A DNA stretch of 36,332 nt from Mycobacterium sp. E1214 (lineage in GTDB: Bacteria; Actinomycetota; Actinomycetes; Mycobacteriales; Mycobacteriaceae), in the NCBI RefSeq assembly GCF_001666755.1, contig NZ_LZJC01000164.1, positions 1 to 36,332 on the forward strand, written 5' to 3'. Below are positions 7,957 to 16,260 of the stretch, piece after piece. Below the pieces are notes generated by a model, which saw nothing but the letters and a program-made list of their open reading frames with translations, did no database searches and was not told the DNA's origin. A program made the position numbers and the translations under genes. Within the stretch, counting starts at the first letter, position 1. Every line of letters starts with the position of its first letter.

Positions 7957-8565
7957 GTGGAGCTGCGCACCATGGTTGCCGCCGAGCGTCGCGACTTGGT
8001 GGACTTCCTCAGAACGTTGTCGCACGACGACTGGCTGGTCCCGTCGCTCTGTGAGGGTTGGTTGGTGCGAGATGTGGTCGCCCACTTGATGGTCGACACG
8101 TTTTCTATTACTGCCTACGCTGCGGCGCTAATGAGGAAGCATTCTGCCGATCGCGTCAACCAACATTTCGTCGACCGAGCGAAGACCCTGCCTATCGAGG
8201 ACCTCATCAACCGCCTCGAATCCACCATTGGTCGGGGTTGGGCGAGTTTTACCATGCCAGGCGTCATGCTTGCCGACCTTGTTGTACACCATCAAGACGT
8301 TCGCCGGCCGCTCAATCGGTCGAGGATGATTCATGATTCGCGACTACGTCACACCCTTAGCAACGCAGATCCATTTGCGAAGCCCCACCGTTATGTCCGC
8401 GGCCTCAAATGGGTTGCGTTAGATATTGATTGGACACGGGGGCCTGGTCCCGAGGTCCGTGGAAGCGGTGAGGCATTGGCTCTCGCCATGGTGGGACGCA
8501 GTGCGGTTATCCCGGAATTGGAAGGTGAAGGTGTCAGGTTGTTGGCTCAAAGACTTCTCGCCTAA
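7957..8565 (+). CDS. DinB/maleylpyruvate isomerase-family enzyme
   Basis: A 202-residue protein with the helical DinB-like metal-binding fold used by mycothiol-dependent enzymes: VAAERRDLVDFLRTL.HDDW, SLCEGWLVRDVVAHLM (His 43), and LADLVVHHQD (His 111 or 112, Asp 114). Three His residues in these positions bind a divalent metal in the family. The GTG at 7957 is used as start; ATG 7972 is also possible. It follows the transporter by 48 bases on the same strand, so the two probably form one TetR-regulated operon for thiol-dependent modification and export of a compound. Whether mycothiol is the cofactor here is inferred from family membership. Confidence 0.82.
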   Translation: MELRTMVAAERRDLVDFLRTLSHDDWLVPSLCEGWLVRDVVAHLMVDTFSITAYAAALMRKHSADRVNQHFVDRAKTLPIEDLINRLESTIGRGWASFTMPGVMLADLVVHHQDVRRPLNRSRMIHDSRLRHTLSNADPFAKPHRYVRGLKWVALDIDWTRGPGPEVRGSGEALALAMVGRSAVIPELEGEGVRLLAQRLLA

Positions 8566-9004
8566 ATTGCCCCAACATATACCCGCGGTTGCACATGATT
8601 GCGAGCCGACCGTGACCCACCAAAATTTTAGGCGGATATGCCGAAGCGGGCGTCGCAGCGCCGACGGGTTGCACCACCGCAGGGACCTCTCGACGCGCGC
8701 GAACCGATTGCACCAACACAAGATCCGTTACAGACGTAGTGCTTGGAGCGGAAGTCGCGGCATCGTTTGTGCTTGAAAGCTTCTAGCCATCGCTGTGCTC
8801 GTGTGCAGCCCCGCGGCCCCCACAGTTTCGGCTCCTTGGTCAGGTGTCGGTGCCGCACTTACCCGTCTAGGGCCGCGCTTGTGCACGCACACTCGCCACC
8901 GTAATTTCGTCTTCGCTTCCGAAAAGTCCTGTCGCAGAAGTTCAGCGCCGGCTCACCGTCCGTCCGATATCACGCATGTTGCGCCCCGTCCTAGGAGCAG
9001 ACGA
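8566..9004. other. Gene-free stretch
   Basis: About 440 bases with no reading frame that looks coding on either strand. AGGAG at 8992-8996 at its right end serves the SRPBCC fragment. I see no RNA gene or clear hairpin. Confidence 0.4.
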
Positions 9005-9175
9005 ATGCCACACGTCGAAGCCACCAAGAACTTGACCGCTGCCGCTGAGCAAGTATGGACGGTTGTCATCAATCCTGAGACCTGGGAACGTTGGTTCATG
9101 GTCCACGCTGGCTGGCCCGAACAGCCTCCTATCATGCTGACCGAAGGCGCCACTTTCGCCGACATAATCCGATGA
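9005..9175 (+). pseudogene. Truncated SRPBCC-family (polyketide cyclase-like) gene
   Basis: Only 56 residues remain: MPHVEATKNLTAAAEQVWTVV, then NPETWERWFMVHAGWP and LTEGATFADIIR before a stop. The pattern (start strand, helix with A..VW.VV.NPE.W..W) is the N-terminal third of SRPBCC hydrophobic-ligand-binding proteins, normally 140-150 residues. A good AGGAG lies eight bases upstream of ATG 9005, so the start is original and the gene has lost its 3' part. The next gene is a broken oxidoreductase on the other strand, so the surroundings are degraded. Confidence 0.55.
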
Positions 9176-9314
9176 GCGGGTTAAAAATTCGAAGAGGACC
9201 GAGGGATAACTAGGGCCTGGGTCGGTGGTCGGTATTGAAGCGGCACCTCTGAATCGAGTCACGCGAGTGTGTCTCACTTCTAGAGAATCGAGAAGGGTCA
9301 GATCTTGTTTCACG

Positions 9315-10672
9315 TCACCCTATTGATCGCGCGGTTTTTCGGCGTGGATTGCGGAGGGTGGTGGCAAGGATTTCGATGAGCAGGGTTGGGTCCTGCAGGC
9401 GCTGTGGGGGATCGATGAGTCCACGGACTCGCAGGAGCCGTTCGGTGACGATGATGTTGTGCGTGGCGGCTCTAAGCGCTGCTCGTTGTATCCCGTTGCG
9501 TAGCCTCACCGGTAGGCGAGGGTTTGGATCGGCTGGTCTGTCGTTGACGTGGTTCATCTTCCAGACAGGTGCGATGTGTTTAGCGGCAGCGCTGTAGAAG
9601 CGTCGCACTATGTCGAAGTCGCCTTCTTGGAGGCAGTTGCGCAGGGCGAGCACCTGAAGACCGGCCACGGTCATGCCCTGGCCGTAGAGGGGATTGAGTG
9701 TGCACAGTGCGTCGCCCAACACGAGCATGCCGTGAGGAAGGTGCGGCATGTGGTCGTAGCGCCGCCATCGTCCGGCTGTTGCTCGCGAACTCGCGATGTT
9801 TCCGATCGGTGTCGCATCGTGCAAGGCACTGCTGATGGCCTGGGGAAGGATGCGGTGAGCAGTTTCCAGCATCTCGGTGAAGTTCTTCGGAGGACCGCCG
9901 GACTTGACGGGGCGGGAGATTGCCAGCATCCAGGTGTCGTGCTCGTAGGCCATCAGAACGACGCCCGGTGCCGAGTTACCTTGGTTGATGAACGCCATGC
10001 GCTCGTTGATGCGTCCGGGTGGGATGCGCAGGAGTTGACTGGAGTATCCCCACGTCGCGGGGGTTCGGTCGTGCGGGATGGGACCGTAACCATGGCTTTC
10101 GAGGAAGGCGTGTGTGCGTGATGCGCGCCCGGTCGTGTCGACCACCAGATCAGCATCCAAAGTGCTGGTCACAGCTCTGGTCTGATTGATGATTCGCGCA
10201 CCTGTAACGGTATCGGCCGTCATCAGCGGCTCGGTCACCTCGCGGTGGTCGAGAATCGTGACGGTGGCCAAGTCGGCGACCCGACGACGAAGGTGATACT
10301 CGAGAAACGGGCGACTGGCCTGGTATGCCGCTAACGGTCCGGGATCGCTGAAGGTGCCCGAGGGGGTCAGCTCGTAGCAGCCCTGGCGGATATACAGCCG
10401 TGACATGTCGTCGCCGTCGTCGACAGCGGCGCCGGCGGCCGCGAGTTCGCCCAAAGTCCGGGGAATAACTCGCCAATTAGTTGGATGCCGCCGCTGAGCA
10501 GATTGTGCAGGTGACGTCCCTGCGGCACGCCTCTGCGGTGTTCTGGACCATCCGGCAGGACGTCTCGCTCCACCACGGTCACCGACTCGTAGAACTCCGA
10601 GAGCACTCGAGCGGTCAGTAACCCCGCTATGCCGGCACCCAAAATCACGGGGTGCGAACGCTTCTCGGCCAT
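9315..10672 (-). pseudogene. FAD-dependent oxidoreductase, frameshifted
   Basis: Two overlapping minus-strand frames make one protein of about 450 residues. The first (ATG 10672, GAAGG upstream) carries the Rossmann FAD-binding motif VILGAGIAGLLTARVL followed by VTVVERD; the second, ending at 9315, carries the downstream FAD motif LVLGDALCTLNPLYGQGM. The frames join near 10455-10462, after LFPGL in the first and before GELAAAGAAVDDG in the second, consistent with loss of one base. The family includes FAD monooxygenases and related hydroxylases. The gene is probably dead, though a sequencing error would give the same picture. No classical slippery heptamer is visible, so programmed frameshifting is unlikely. 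Confidence 0.75.
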
Positions 10673-10868
10673 CTCGGCCCCTTCTGTCGCCAGCGCAGGG
10701 CGTTGCTTCGTCCCACGGAAATCTGACGATACAACAAAATTAAGAAAAATAAGAATTATCTGTGGTAATTCTAAGGTCGGCGCGCGTTCAGCACTCCAGC
10801 AGTGCGTACCGAGACATGTTCAACCAGCCCAGGTGTCCGAGCAGGTGCCTGCATCGTCCAGGTCAGAG

Positions 10869-10929
10869 TGTCTCGTTTCTTGTCTCACAGCGCGTGTCTC
10901 AGATCCTCGTTGTCGGAGGGCAATGAGAC
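10869..10929. repeat. Cluster of GTCTCA motifs, possible res site
   Basis: TGTCTC(A/G) occurs at 10869-10875, 10881-10887 and 10895-10901, and the complement TGAGAC at 10924-10929, all within 61 bases immediately upstream of the serine recombinase fragment. Short repeated and inverted motifs in this position are expected of a resolvase recombination site. The spacing is irregular and the assignment is tentative. Confidence 0.35.
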
Positions 10930-10939
10930 GGTAGGTGCT

Positions 10940-11131
10940 GTGACAGCGATTCTGGGGTACGCGCAGGTGAGCACTCCGGGCCAGGACTTCAATGCTCAGA
11001 TAGCCGCGCTCGCTGCCGAGGGGGTTGACTTCGGCCATGTGTTCACCGACAAAGTCTCGGGCGCAGTGAACACCAATCGGGCCCCCCTTATATCTGGCCG
11101 TGCGCGAGGCCATAGTGCCGCGGTCGCCTAG
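10940..11131 (+). pseudogene. Serine recombinase (resolvase) N-terminal fragment
   Basis: From GTG 10940 the frame reads VTAILGYAQVSTPGQDFNAQ, then LAAEGVD and VFTDKVSGAVNT, the catalytic N-terminus of small serine recombinases with the active Ser in the VST motif. Similarity ends after about 50 residues; a full resolvase has about 180. Bases 11071-11088, at the end of the similarity, are identical to the right end of the IS3-family element at 30986-31003, so an insertion or deletion may have caused the truncation. No HTH domain follows. Confidence 0.65.
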
Positions 11132-11425
11132 CACCGGTGGTCTCCTTCTGTGGTCGTTCGATGAAGAAGTACCTGCCGTGTACATCGATCAGATGGCACC
11201 GAGCCGAGCCTCCGCCGGCCCCTGTGAAGCAGGCCGGAGGGTCCTATCACGGCGATGACGGGTAGCCGCTCTGAGATGCTGCCTGGGATGGGAGTTGCCC
11301 TGCCCGACATACGTCGACCGCATAGCACCCACCCACACGTCGACAGTGCGGCCCATGGGACTGTCGGATTAACGGTGTTTCCGGCACTGACACGCTGAGC
11401 GATGCTCGGCGGGGAAGGTGCCGTG

Positions 11426-11557
11426 ATGACGACACTGGATGGTGCGACGAAGAAGAAGTCGGCTGAGCAATCGGCCGAGCAGCAGGCTGCGGTGGAGCTG
11501 GTGCGGCTGGCCCAGGAACAGGGCCTGAGAGCGGCCGAGGCGAGCCGCCACCGATGA
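11426..11557 (+). pseudogene. IS256-family transposase N-terminal fragment
   Basis: ATG 11426 opens a 43-residue frame with TLDGATKKKSAEQSAEQQAA followed by VELVRLAQEQGL, which matches the start of IS256-family transposases (normally about 400 residues, continuing LTGPDGLLKQ). Here it turns into unrelated sequence and stops at 11557. The 290 bases before it hold no gene and may be the IS leader plus unknown DNA. The remnant lies directly upstream of the IetAS-like operon, so that pair may have arrived by, or been cut by, this element. Confidence 0.6.
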
Positions 11558-11625
11558 CACTTGCGCGTGTCGTCCCCCAGGAGGTAAGCGTCTGGGAGGA
11601 TGAGGAACAGCGGAAGGAGAGCGGC

Positions 11626-12603
11626 ATGGCGAGGTCCGATTTGCTGCTTGCGCTGGTTCAGTCGGGTGCCGGCGGCGACGATCTCGCGTTCCGACGTGCG
11701 GCCGAAGCCCTGATAGCGGAAGAGAACGCCAAGAAACATAACGTGCTCGCCTCGCAGCTCGCCGAAGCTTTGACCCGTCGCCGTAGCGCCGCGTCGACCG
11801 TCTCGCCGCTGTCGCGCCAGCGCGAGTCGGCGGGCCTCTTCCACGAGATCGAACCCTTGAGACGGATGGCCGATCTCGTCCTGCCGGTCGCCGTGCGGCA
11901 GCAGGCGACCGACCTGATCGAGGAGCATCAGCGGCGGGACCTACTACGGAGCCACGGTGTCGAGCCCAGGCACCGCGTGCTGCTGGCCGGCCCACCCGGC
12001 AGCGGCAAGACGTCGTTCGCCGAGGCGTTAGCGACAGAGATCGCAGTGCCCTTGATGTCCGTGCGGTACGAGGCCCTGATCGGGTCCTTTCTTGGCGAAA
12101 CCGCGGGCAGGCTCGAAGCATTGTTCGCCGCTGTGCGCGTGCAGCCGTGCGTGCTCTTCTTCGACGAGTTCGACGCGGTCGCCAAGGAACGCGGTGATAC
12201 ACACGAGACCGGCGAGATTAAGCGAGTGGTGAGTTCCCTTCTGCTGCAGATCGACAGGCTTCCCACGCACGTGGTCGTAGTCGCGGCGACCAATCACGCG
12301 GAGCTGCTGGACAGAGCGGTATGGCGGCGGATGCAGCTTCGCCTGTCGCTGCCATGCGCGTCTCGGGACGGGAAGGTGGAGTGGCTGAAAGCGTGGTCGA
12401 GTAAAACCGGCGTCTCCTTCGGGCTCTCCGAGCGAACGGTCGCCGACCGCCTGCGCGACGCGAGTTACGCCGAGCTTGAAGATTTTGCGCTAGACGTGCA
12501 AAGGCGCCAGATCCTCGACGGGTTCGACGCGAGCCCCTCCGAGGTCACCACACGGCTCTTGAAGAGTTGGGCACAACGCGCGAAGCCGGAGTCCGGTGAC
12601 TGA
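11626..12603 (+). CDS. ietA: AAA ATPase, IetA-like partner of subtilase
   Basis: A 325-residue AAA+ ATPase. Walker A is GPPGSGKT at 122-129 and Walker B is LFFDEFDAV with Asp 180 and Glu 181; a sensor-like AATNH and arginine-containing AVWRRMQLRLSLP follow. The start at ATG 11626 is chosen because GGAAGGAG precedes it; an upstream ATG at 11554 would lie inside the IS256 remnant. The gene overlaps the S8 protease gene by eight bases, giving translational coupling. Known: IetA/IetS, an AAA ATPase with a subtilisin-like protease, was described from an Agrobacterium Ti plasmid as an incompatibility and stability locus and later tested as an antiphage system. Here the ATPase presumably controls the protease. 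The ortholog claim rests on architecture. Confidence 0.85.
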   Translation: MARSDLLLALVQSGAGGDDLAFRRAAEALIAEENAKKHNVLASQLAEALTRRRSAASTVSPLSRQRESAGLFHEIEPLRRMADLVLPVAVRQQATDLIEEHQRRDLLRSHGVEPRHRVLLAGPPGSGKTSFAEALATEIAVPLMSVRYEALIGSFLGETAGRLEALFAAVRVQPCVLFFDEFDAVAKERGDTHETGEIKRVVSSLLLQIDRLPTHVVVVAATNHAELLDRAVWRRMQLRLSLPCASRDGKVEWLKAWSSKTGVSFGLSERTVADRLRDASYAELEDFALDVQRRQILDGFDASPSEVTTRLLKSWAQRAKPESGD

Positions 12604-15088
12604 GCCGGTCGGTCTCGGCCGCCCGGTCCTCTGGGGTCGGTTGCGGCCTCCAACACCCGTCATCTCCACCGCCCGCAACAGTCCCAAGGTCGACGTTCCC
12701 GGGGGTAGGCGGCAGGGGGAGCGGCTGGACTCCAGGTTCGAGGCGCTTGAGGGCGCCTTCGGCGATCAGATCAACTTTGTCGCCTCCCTGGGCGCGAGCG
12801 ACCCCGAACTGGTGGTCGTGTTCGAGGGTTTGGATGAGCGGGTCGATCTGACCAATGTCGCCGAGAACCTCGGGTTCGAGATTCTCACCGAGGTCGAGAC
12901 CGAATCCGAACCGGATCCCGACTTCCCGCGCAGGTCGAAGGACCAGTCCTTGCCCGTGCCTGGATGCATACACGCCGTGTGTCTCAACCGGGCCGCCATG
13001 GAGGAACTGCTGCGTTATTGGGCGGAGTGGAAACGTAGCCAGCGACTGCCCCACGGCTACACGCCACTGCGAGAACTGTTCGCGCACCTGAAAGACGTCC
13101 GACCATGGGGCCCGCTGGACCGAGTGCGGACCACAGACTGGTCTGAGTATCTCGCGGGGCTGTTGCCCGACACACAGCACGAGATCGAGATCGAACTCTG
13201 GTACCGATTGTCGCCGGCCCTGCGCGACCGGGCTGAGCGCGACATCGCTGCGATTGTCACCGCCGATGGGGGCTCGGTTCTTTCAACCGCGCGCGTCGAC
13301 GAGGTCGGGTTCCACGGCATGAAGGCGCTAGTGCCCAGCGGTACCTTGGCCGCCCTGGCCCGCGGTGACCACGACGCGGTGGATGTCGTCAAGTCCACCC
13401 ACGTGATGTACGTCCGGGCGTCTTCGCAGTCATTCCTGTTTTCCGAGCCCTCCTCAGACGCCGCCGAACCGGATCACCCGCTACCCTCCGGTCCTCCGGT
13501 GCTGTGCGTTCTCGACGGCGTCCCCGTGACCAATCACCCGCTGCTGGCCGACCGTCTCGTCGTGCACGATCCGGACGATCTGGCCGGTGCGTCAAGCACA
13601 GGCCAGCGCAAGCACGGGACGGCGATGGCCTCGGTGGCGGTGTGGGGGGACCTGTCGTCGTCGACAGCGCCGGCCGCCAGGCCAGTGCTCGTACGCCCCA
13701 TCCTCACGCCGAACCCGGCCACGCGCGACGGCATCGAGGAGCTTCGCCGCGACGAACTCGCTCCCGACCTCATGCGCCGTGTGTTCAGAGAACTGTTCGA
13801 GGGCGACGGCACGTCCGGACCCGTCGGGGATTCGATCGTCGTAGTCAATCTCTCGGTCGGGGATCCAGGCGCGCCGTTCGACCGCGTGATGTCGGCGTGG
13901 GCGCGGACCCTCGACTGGCTGAGCTCGTTGTACGGGGTCGTCGTGGTGGTCTCGGCAGGCAATCATCTTCCCCTGCCGGTGGCGGAGGGGGCCGCGTCAG
14001 TCTCAGACCTGACAGGACTCGACCGCGCGGAGGCCGTGAACCGGGCGGTGGCCGAGACATTCCCGCGCCGGAGCCTGCTGGCACCCGCGGACGCGATCAA
14101 CGCGGTGACAGTGGGAGCGCTCAGCCAGGACGCCGCCGGCGACATCCCGCCGGGACCGTATCGGTTCGATCCCGCGGCCGGCTCACACATCGTCAACCCG
14201 GTGAGCGCGCTAGGTTCCGGGCATCGCAGATCGATCAAACCCGATCTGGTGGCCCCAGGCGGCCGCACCTACTACAGGACGCCACTCGAAGGGGACAATG
14301 TCCTCGTCCCGGCGACGTCCGCTGGGCTCGGACCCGGCATCAAAGTCGCCGCTGCGGATGGGTATTCGCTCGTCTTCACCTCCGGCACCAGTCCAGCGGC
14401 GGCAATAGTTGCCAGAGAAGCTGCCGAGCTGGTGGACGTGCTGTGGCGGATCGCGGACGAGCCGCTTCCGCGTGCCGCGATCGCAGCGGCGACCAAGGCG
14501 CTTCTGACCCACGGTGCGCGGGTCCCGCAGGATCTGCTGGTCGATGACCGCATCGGCGCACACGCCCACGGGTACGGCGTGCTTTCGCGCATCCTGTCGA
14601 GGGGGTGTGCAGCCAACGAGGCGACGATCGTCTGCGCCGGAACAATCGGAGCCAACCAGGAGCGAGTGGTAGCGGTGCCGTTGCCGTCCGGTCTGCAGCA
14701 GACCGGTGTCAAACGGTTGACGGCAACGCTGGCGTGGCTGTCGCCGGTGAACTGGCGACACCGCCAATACCGAAGGGCGGCTCTGTCTTTCGCGAAGCCG
14801 ACGGGCCTCACGGAACTCGGCAAGGCGCTCGACGTTCAGGCAGACGCTACCAAGCGCGGCACCGTGCAGCACACGGTGTGGGAGGTGAACCGGGCCGTGC
14901 CTTACGGTCGAGGCGACGAGTTCGAGCTGACGGTGCAGTGCCGGGCACAGGCCGGCGGGTTGAACGGCGAGCTCGTCGATTTCGCGGTCGCGGTCTCCCT
15001 CTGGGTCGCCCCTGAACTGCAAGTAGATGTTTACCAAGAGGTTCGCGAACAGCTCGAGGCACGGGTGGGTGTGGGCGTGAGCACATAA
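12596..15088 (+). CDS. ietS: Subtilisin-like (S8) serine protease, IetS-like
   Basis: An 830-residue protein from GTG 12596 without signal peptide, so cytoplasmic. After a 300-residue N-terminal region it has an S8 domain with the full triad in normal order: Asp 307 (VLCVLDGVPV), His 340 (KHGTAMASV), oxyanion Asn 456 (VVSAGNH) and Ser 599 (SGTSPAAA). About 190 more residues form a beta-rich C-terminal domain. It is the second gene of a two-gene operon with the AAA ATPase. Secreted subtilases normally have signal and propeptides; their absence and the ATPase partner fit IetAS-type defence or plasmid stabilisation, in which regulated proteolysis would harm the cell or an invader. The substrate is unknown. 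Confidence 0.88.
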   Translation: MTEPVGLGRPVLWGRLRPPTPVISTARNSPKVDVPGGRRQGERLDSRFEALEGAFGDQINFVASLGASDPELVVVFEGLDERVDLTNVAENLGFEILTEVETESEPDPDFPRRSKDQSLPVPGCIHAVCLNRAAMEELLRYWAEWKRSQRLPHGYTPLRELFAHLKDVRPWGPLDRVRTTDWSEYLAGLLPDTQHEIEIELWYRLSPALRDRAERDIAAIVTADGGSVLSTARVDEVGFHGMKALVPSGTLAALARGDHDAVDVVKSTHVMYVRASSQSFLFSEPSSDAAEPDHPLPSGPPVLCVLDGVPVTNHPLLADRLVVHDPDDLAGASSTGQRKHGTAMASVAVWGDLSSSTAPAARPVLVRPILTPNPATRDGIEELRRDELAPDLMRRVFRELFEGDGTSGPVGDSIVVVNLSVGDPGAPFDRVMSAWARTLDWLSSLYGVVVVVSAGNHLPLPVAEGAASVSDLTGLDRAEAVNRAVAETFPRRSLLAPADAINAVTVGALSQDAAGDIPPGPYRFDPAAGSHIVNPVSALGSGHRRSIKPDLVAPGGRTYYRTPLEGDNVLVPATSAGLGPGIKVAAADGYSLVFTSGTSPAAAIVAREAAELVDVLWRIADEPLPRAAIAAATKALLTHGARVPQDLLVDDRIGAHAHGYGVLSRILSRGCAANEATIVCAGTIGANQERVVAVPLPSGLQQTGVKRLTATLAWLSPVNWRHRQYRRAALSFAKPTGLTELGKALDVQADATKRGTVQHTVWEVNRAVPYGRGDEFELTVQCRAQAGGLNGELVDFAVAVSLWVAPELQVDVYQEVREQLEARVGVGVST

Positions 15089-15108
15089 GGACTACTCAGA
15101 GGCGGTCG

Positions 15109-15309
15109 TCAGACGGCCAGATCCAGCCATTCGCCGACGGACAAAACGTGTGCCTGACTCCCGGTTTGGGCAACGAATTTGCTTGCAGGATCGATCCGCC
15201 AAAAGGCAAGACCCTCTTCATCGAGGAACCGGCAAAACTTGCCCGCCGCGCCAAGTCCTAACAGCGGACAACGCGGTGCGAGCCTGGCGCGCCGCCACAG
15301 TTTCGTCAC
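15109..15309 (-). CDS. Small protein downstream of RelBE-like pair
   Basis: A 66-residue frame starting at GTG 15309, 18 bases after the stop of the toxin gene on the same strand. Visible features are a basic N-terminus (KLWRRARLAPR) and KFCRFLDEEGLAFWRIDPAS. No domain recognised. Position suggests a third cistron of the toxin-antitoxin operon or the fragment of a larger gene; it is convergent with the protease gene. Confidence 0.4.
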   Translation of the reverse strand: MTKLWRRARLAPRCPLLGLGAAGKFCRFLDEEGLAFWRIDPASKFVAQTGSQAHVLSVGEWLDLAV

Positions 15310-15327
15310 CGTGACAAATTACATCGT

Positions 15328-15609
15328 CTACGGGTGTCGATAGACGTCGGCTCGGTGGTCGACGCGATGGACCCAAACGGTCTGTGTTTCATCGTCGATA
15401 CGGTAGAGGAGACGGTAGGGGCCACGGCGGGCACTGTGGTAACCGGCCAGCTCACGCCCGAGTGGCTTACCGACGCGACGTGGTCCCCGGGCCAGGTCAC
15501 CGAAGGCGAACTCGATGACCGCTGCCAGGATGCGCGGCGGCAACTTGTCGAGGTCCCGTTTTGCAGTGCCCGTGAATTGGGTCGTGTACATGCCCTGGGG
15601 GTCGGACAC
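15328..15609 (-). CDS. relE: RelE/ParE-family toxin
   Basis: A 93-residue protein typical in length for RelE-fold toxins: TAKRDLDKLPPRI, then RVGKPLGRELAGYHSARRGPYR and LLYRIDD...VWVHRVDHRADVYR. The G.L.G..S.R.G.YR.LY.I signature is that of mycobacterial RelE toxins, which cleave mRNA on the ribosome. GTG 15609 lies two bases after the antitoxin stop; ATG 15591 is an internal alternative. It is the second gene of a bicistronic operon, antitoxin first. The assignment to RelE rather than ParE is from overall resemblance to M. tuberculosis RelE. Confidence 0.85.
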   Translation of the reverse strand: MSDPQGMYTTQFTGTAKRDLDKLPPRILAAVIEFAFGDLARGPRRVGKPLGRELAGYHSARRGPYRLLYRIDDETQTVWVHRVDHRADVYRHP

Positions 15610-15611
15610 CT

Positions 15612-15893
15612 TCAGCGCGACCGCCGAGGGACTTGATACTCGGCTCGGATCTCATCCTCGCCATACGTCCGGCCGGCCGCGACATCGGCCTCAGACTGTT
15701 GAACCGACTCCGCCAGCCCCGGCTGGGACAGCCAGTGCAAAGTCTCCTGAATGGATTCCCATTCATCAACGCCGATCAGCACCGCCGCGGGTGCACCGTT
15801 TTTGGTGATCGTGATCTGATCACGAGTCTCGCGCACCACGTCGACATACTCGTTGATCTTGGCCTTGACGTCCGTGATCGATATGATCCGCAT
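15612..15893 (-). CDS. relB: Phd/YefM-family antitoxin (RelB type)
   Basis: A 93-residue protein with the Phd/YefM DNA-binding N-terminus: ISITDVKAKINEYVDVV, then ITITKNGAPAAVLIGVDEWESI, and a charged C-terminal tail (EADVAAGRTYGEDEIRAEY) that would wrap the toxin. The tail closely resembles that of M. tuberculosis RelB. It precedes the RelE-like gene by two bases and should repress its own promoter in the 124-base divergent region shared with the VapBC-like operon. Confidence 0.85.
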   Translation of the reverse strand: MRIISITDVKAKINEYVDVVRETRDQITITKNGAPAAVLIGVDEWESIQETLHWLSQPGLAESVQQSEADVAAGRTYGEDEIRAEYQVPRRSR

Positions 15894-15961
15894 AGCACAA
15901 TCGTACCTGGATTAAGGTCTGCACGCGACCTCAATTCGAGGCCGATAATCTACGTTATGTA

Positions 15962-15999
15962 AGCTAGGCGAGCTAGAGCGACTAGCGCTACTGGCGCGA
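15962..15999. promoter_or_regulatory. Iterated operator between two TA operons
   Basis: A run of imperfect 9-10 base units (AGCTAGGCG, AGCTAGAGCG, ACTAGCGCT, ACTGGCGCG) lies 19 bases upstream of the vapB start and 68 bases upstream of the relB start. Repeated short motifs in a divergent antitoxin promoter region are expected binding sites for Phd/YefM-type repressors. Which operon it controls is not clear. Confidence 0.45.
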
Positions 16000-16017
16000 C
16001 GGATGTAGGCTGGCTCC

Positions 16018-16260
16018 ATGGAGACGACCGTGACCAGTACAGAGGCCAAGAACCGCCTCAATGCCCTGCTCGCCGACATCGAACGCACCGGGCAGTCTGT
16101 GACCATCACAAACCATGGCCGGCCAGTTGCCAAACTCGTACCTGTCCAGCCGGTACCTCGTCAGTTCGGACAGTTGCCAAAACTTGTTGTGCCCAACAAC
16201 TTTGACGAACCGCTGCCCGAAACGGAACTCGCACGTTGGGAAGGCGACGCCAACTCGTGA
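16018..16260 (+). CDS. vapB: Phd/YefM-family antitoxin of VapBC module
   Basis: An 80-residue protein starting at ATG 16018. TVTSTEAKNRLNALLADIE and VTITNHGRPVAKLVPV form the Phd/YefM-type DNA-binding domain; the C-terminal part (PLPETELARWEG) would neutralise the toxin. Its stop overlaps the GTG start of the PIN-domain gene by four bases (GTGA), the usual tight coupling of toxin-antitoxin pairs. It is read away from the RelBE-like pair. Confidence 0.85.
   Translation: METTVTSTEAKNRLNALLADIERTGQSVTITNHGRPVAKLVPVQPVPRQFGQLPKLVVPNNFDEPLPETELARWEGDANS

Noticed and set aside
11128..12202. Long minus-strand frames opposite the AAA ATPase
   Set aside because: Composition is typical of antisense high-GC frames and they cross the IS256 remnant.
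13504..14547. 347-residue Arg/Gly-rich frame inside the subtilase gene
   Set aside because: Shadow frame; the protease frame contains all catalytic motifs.
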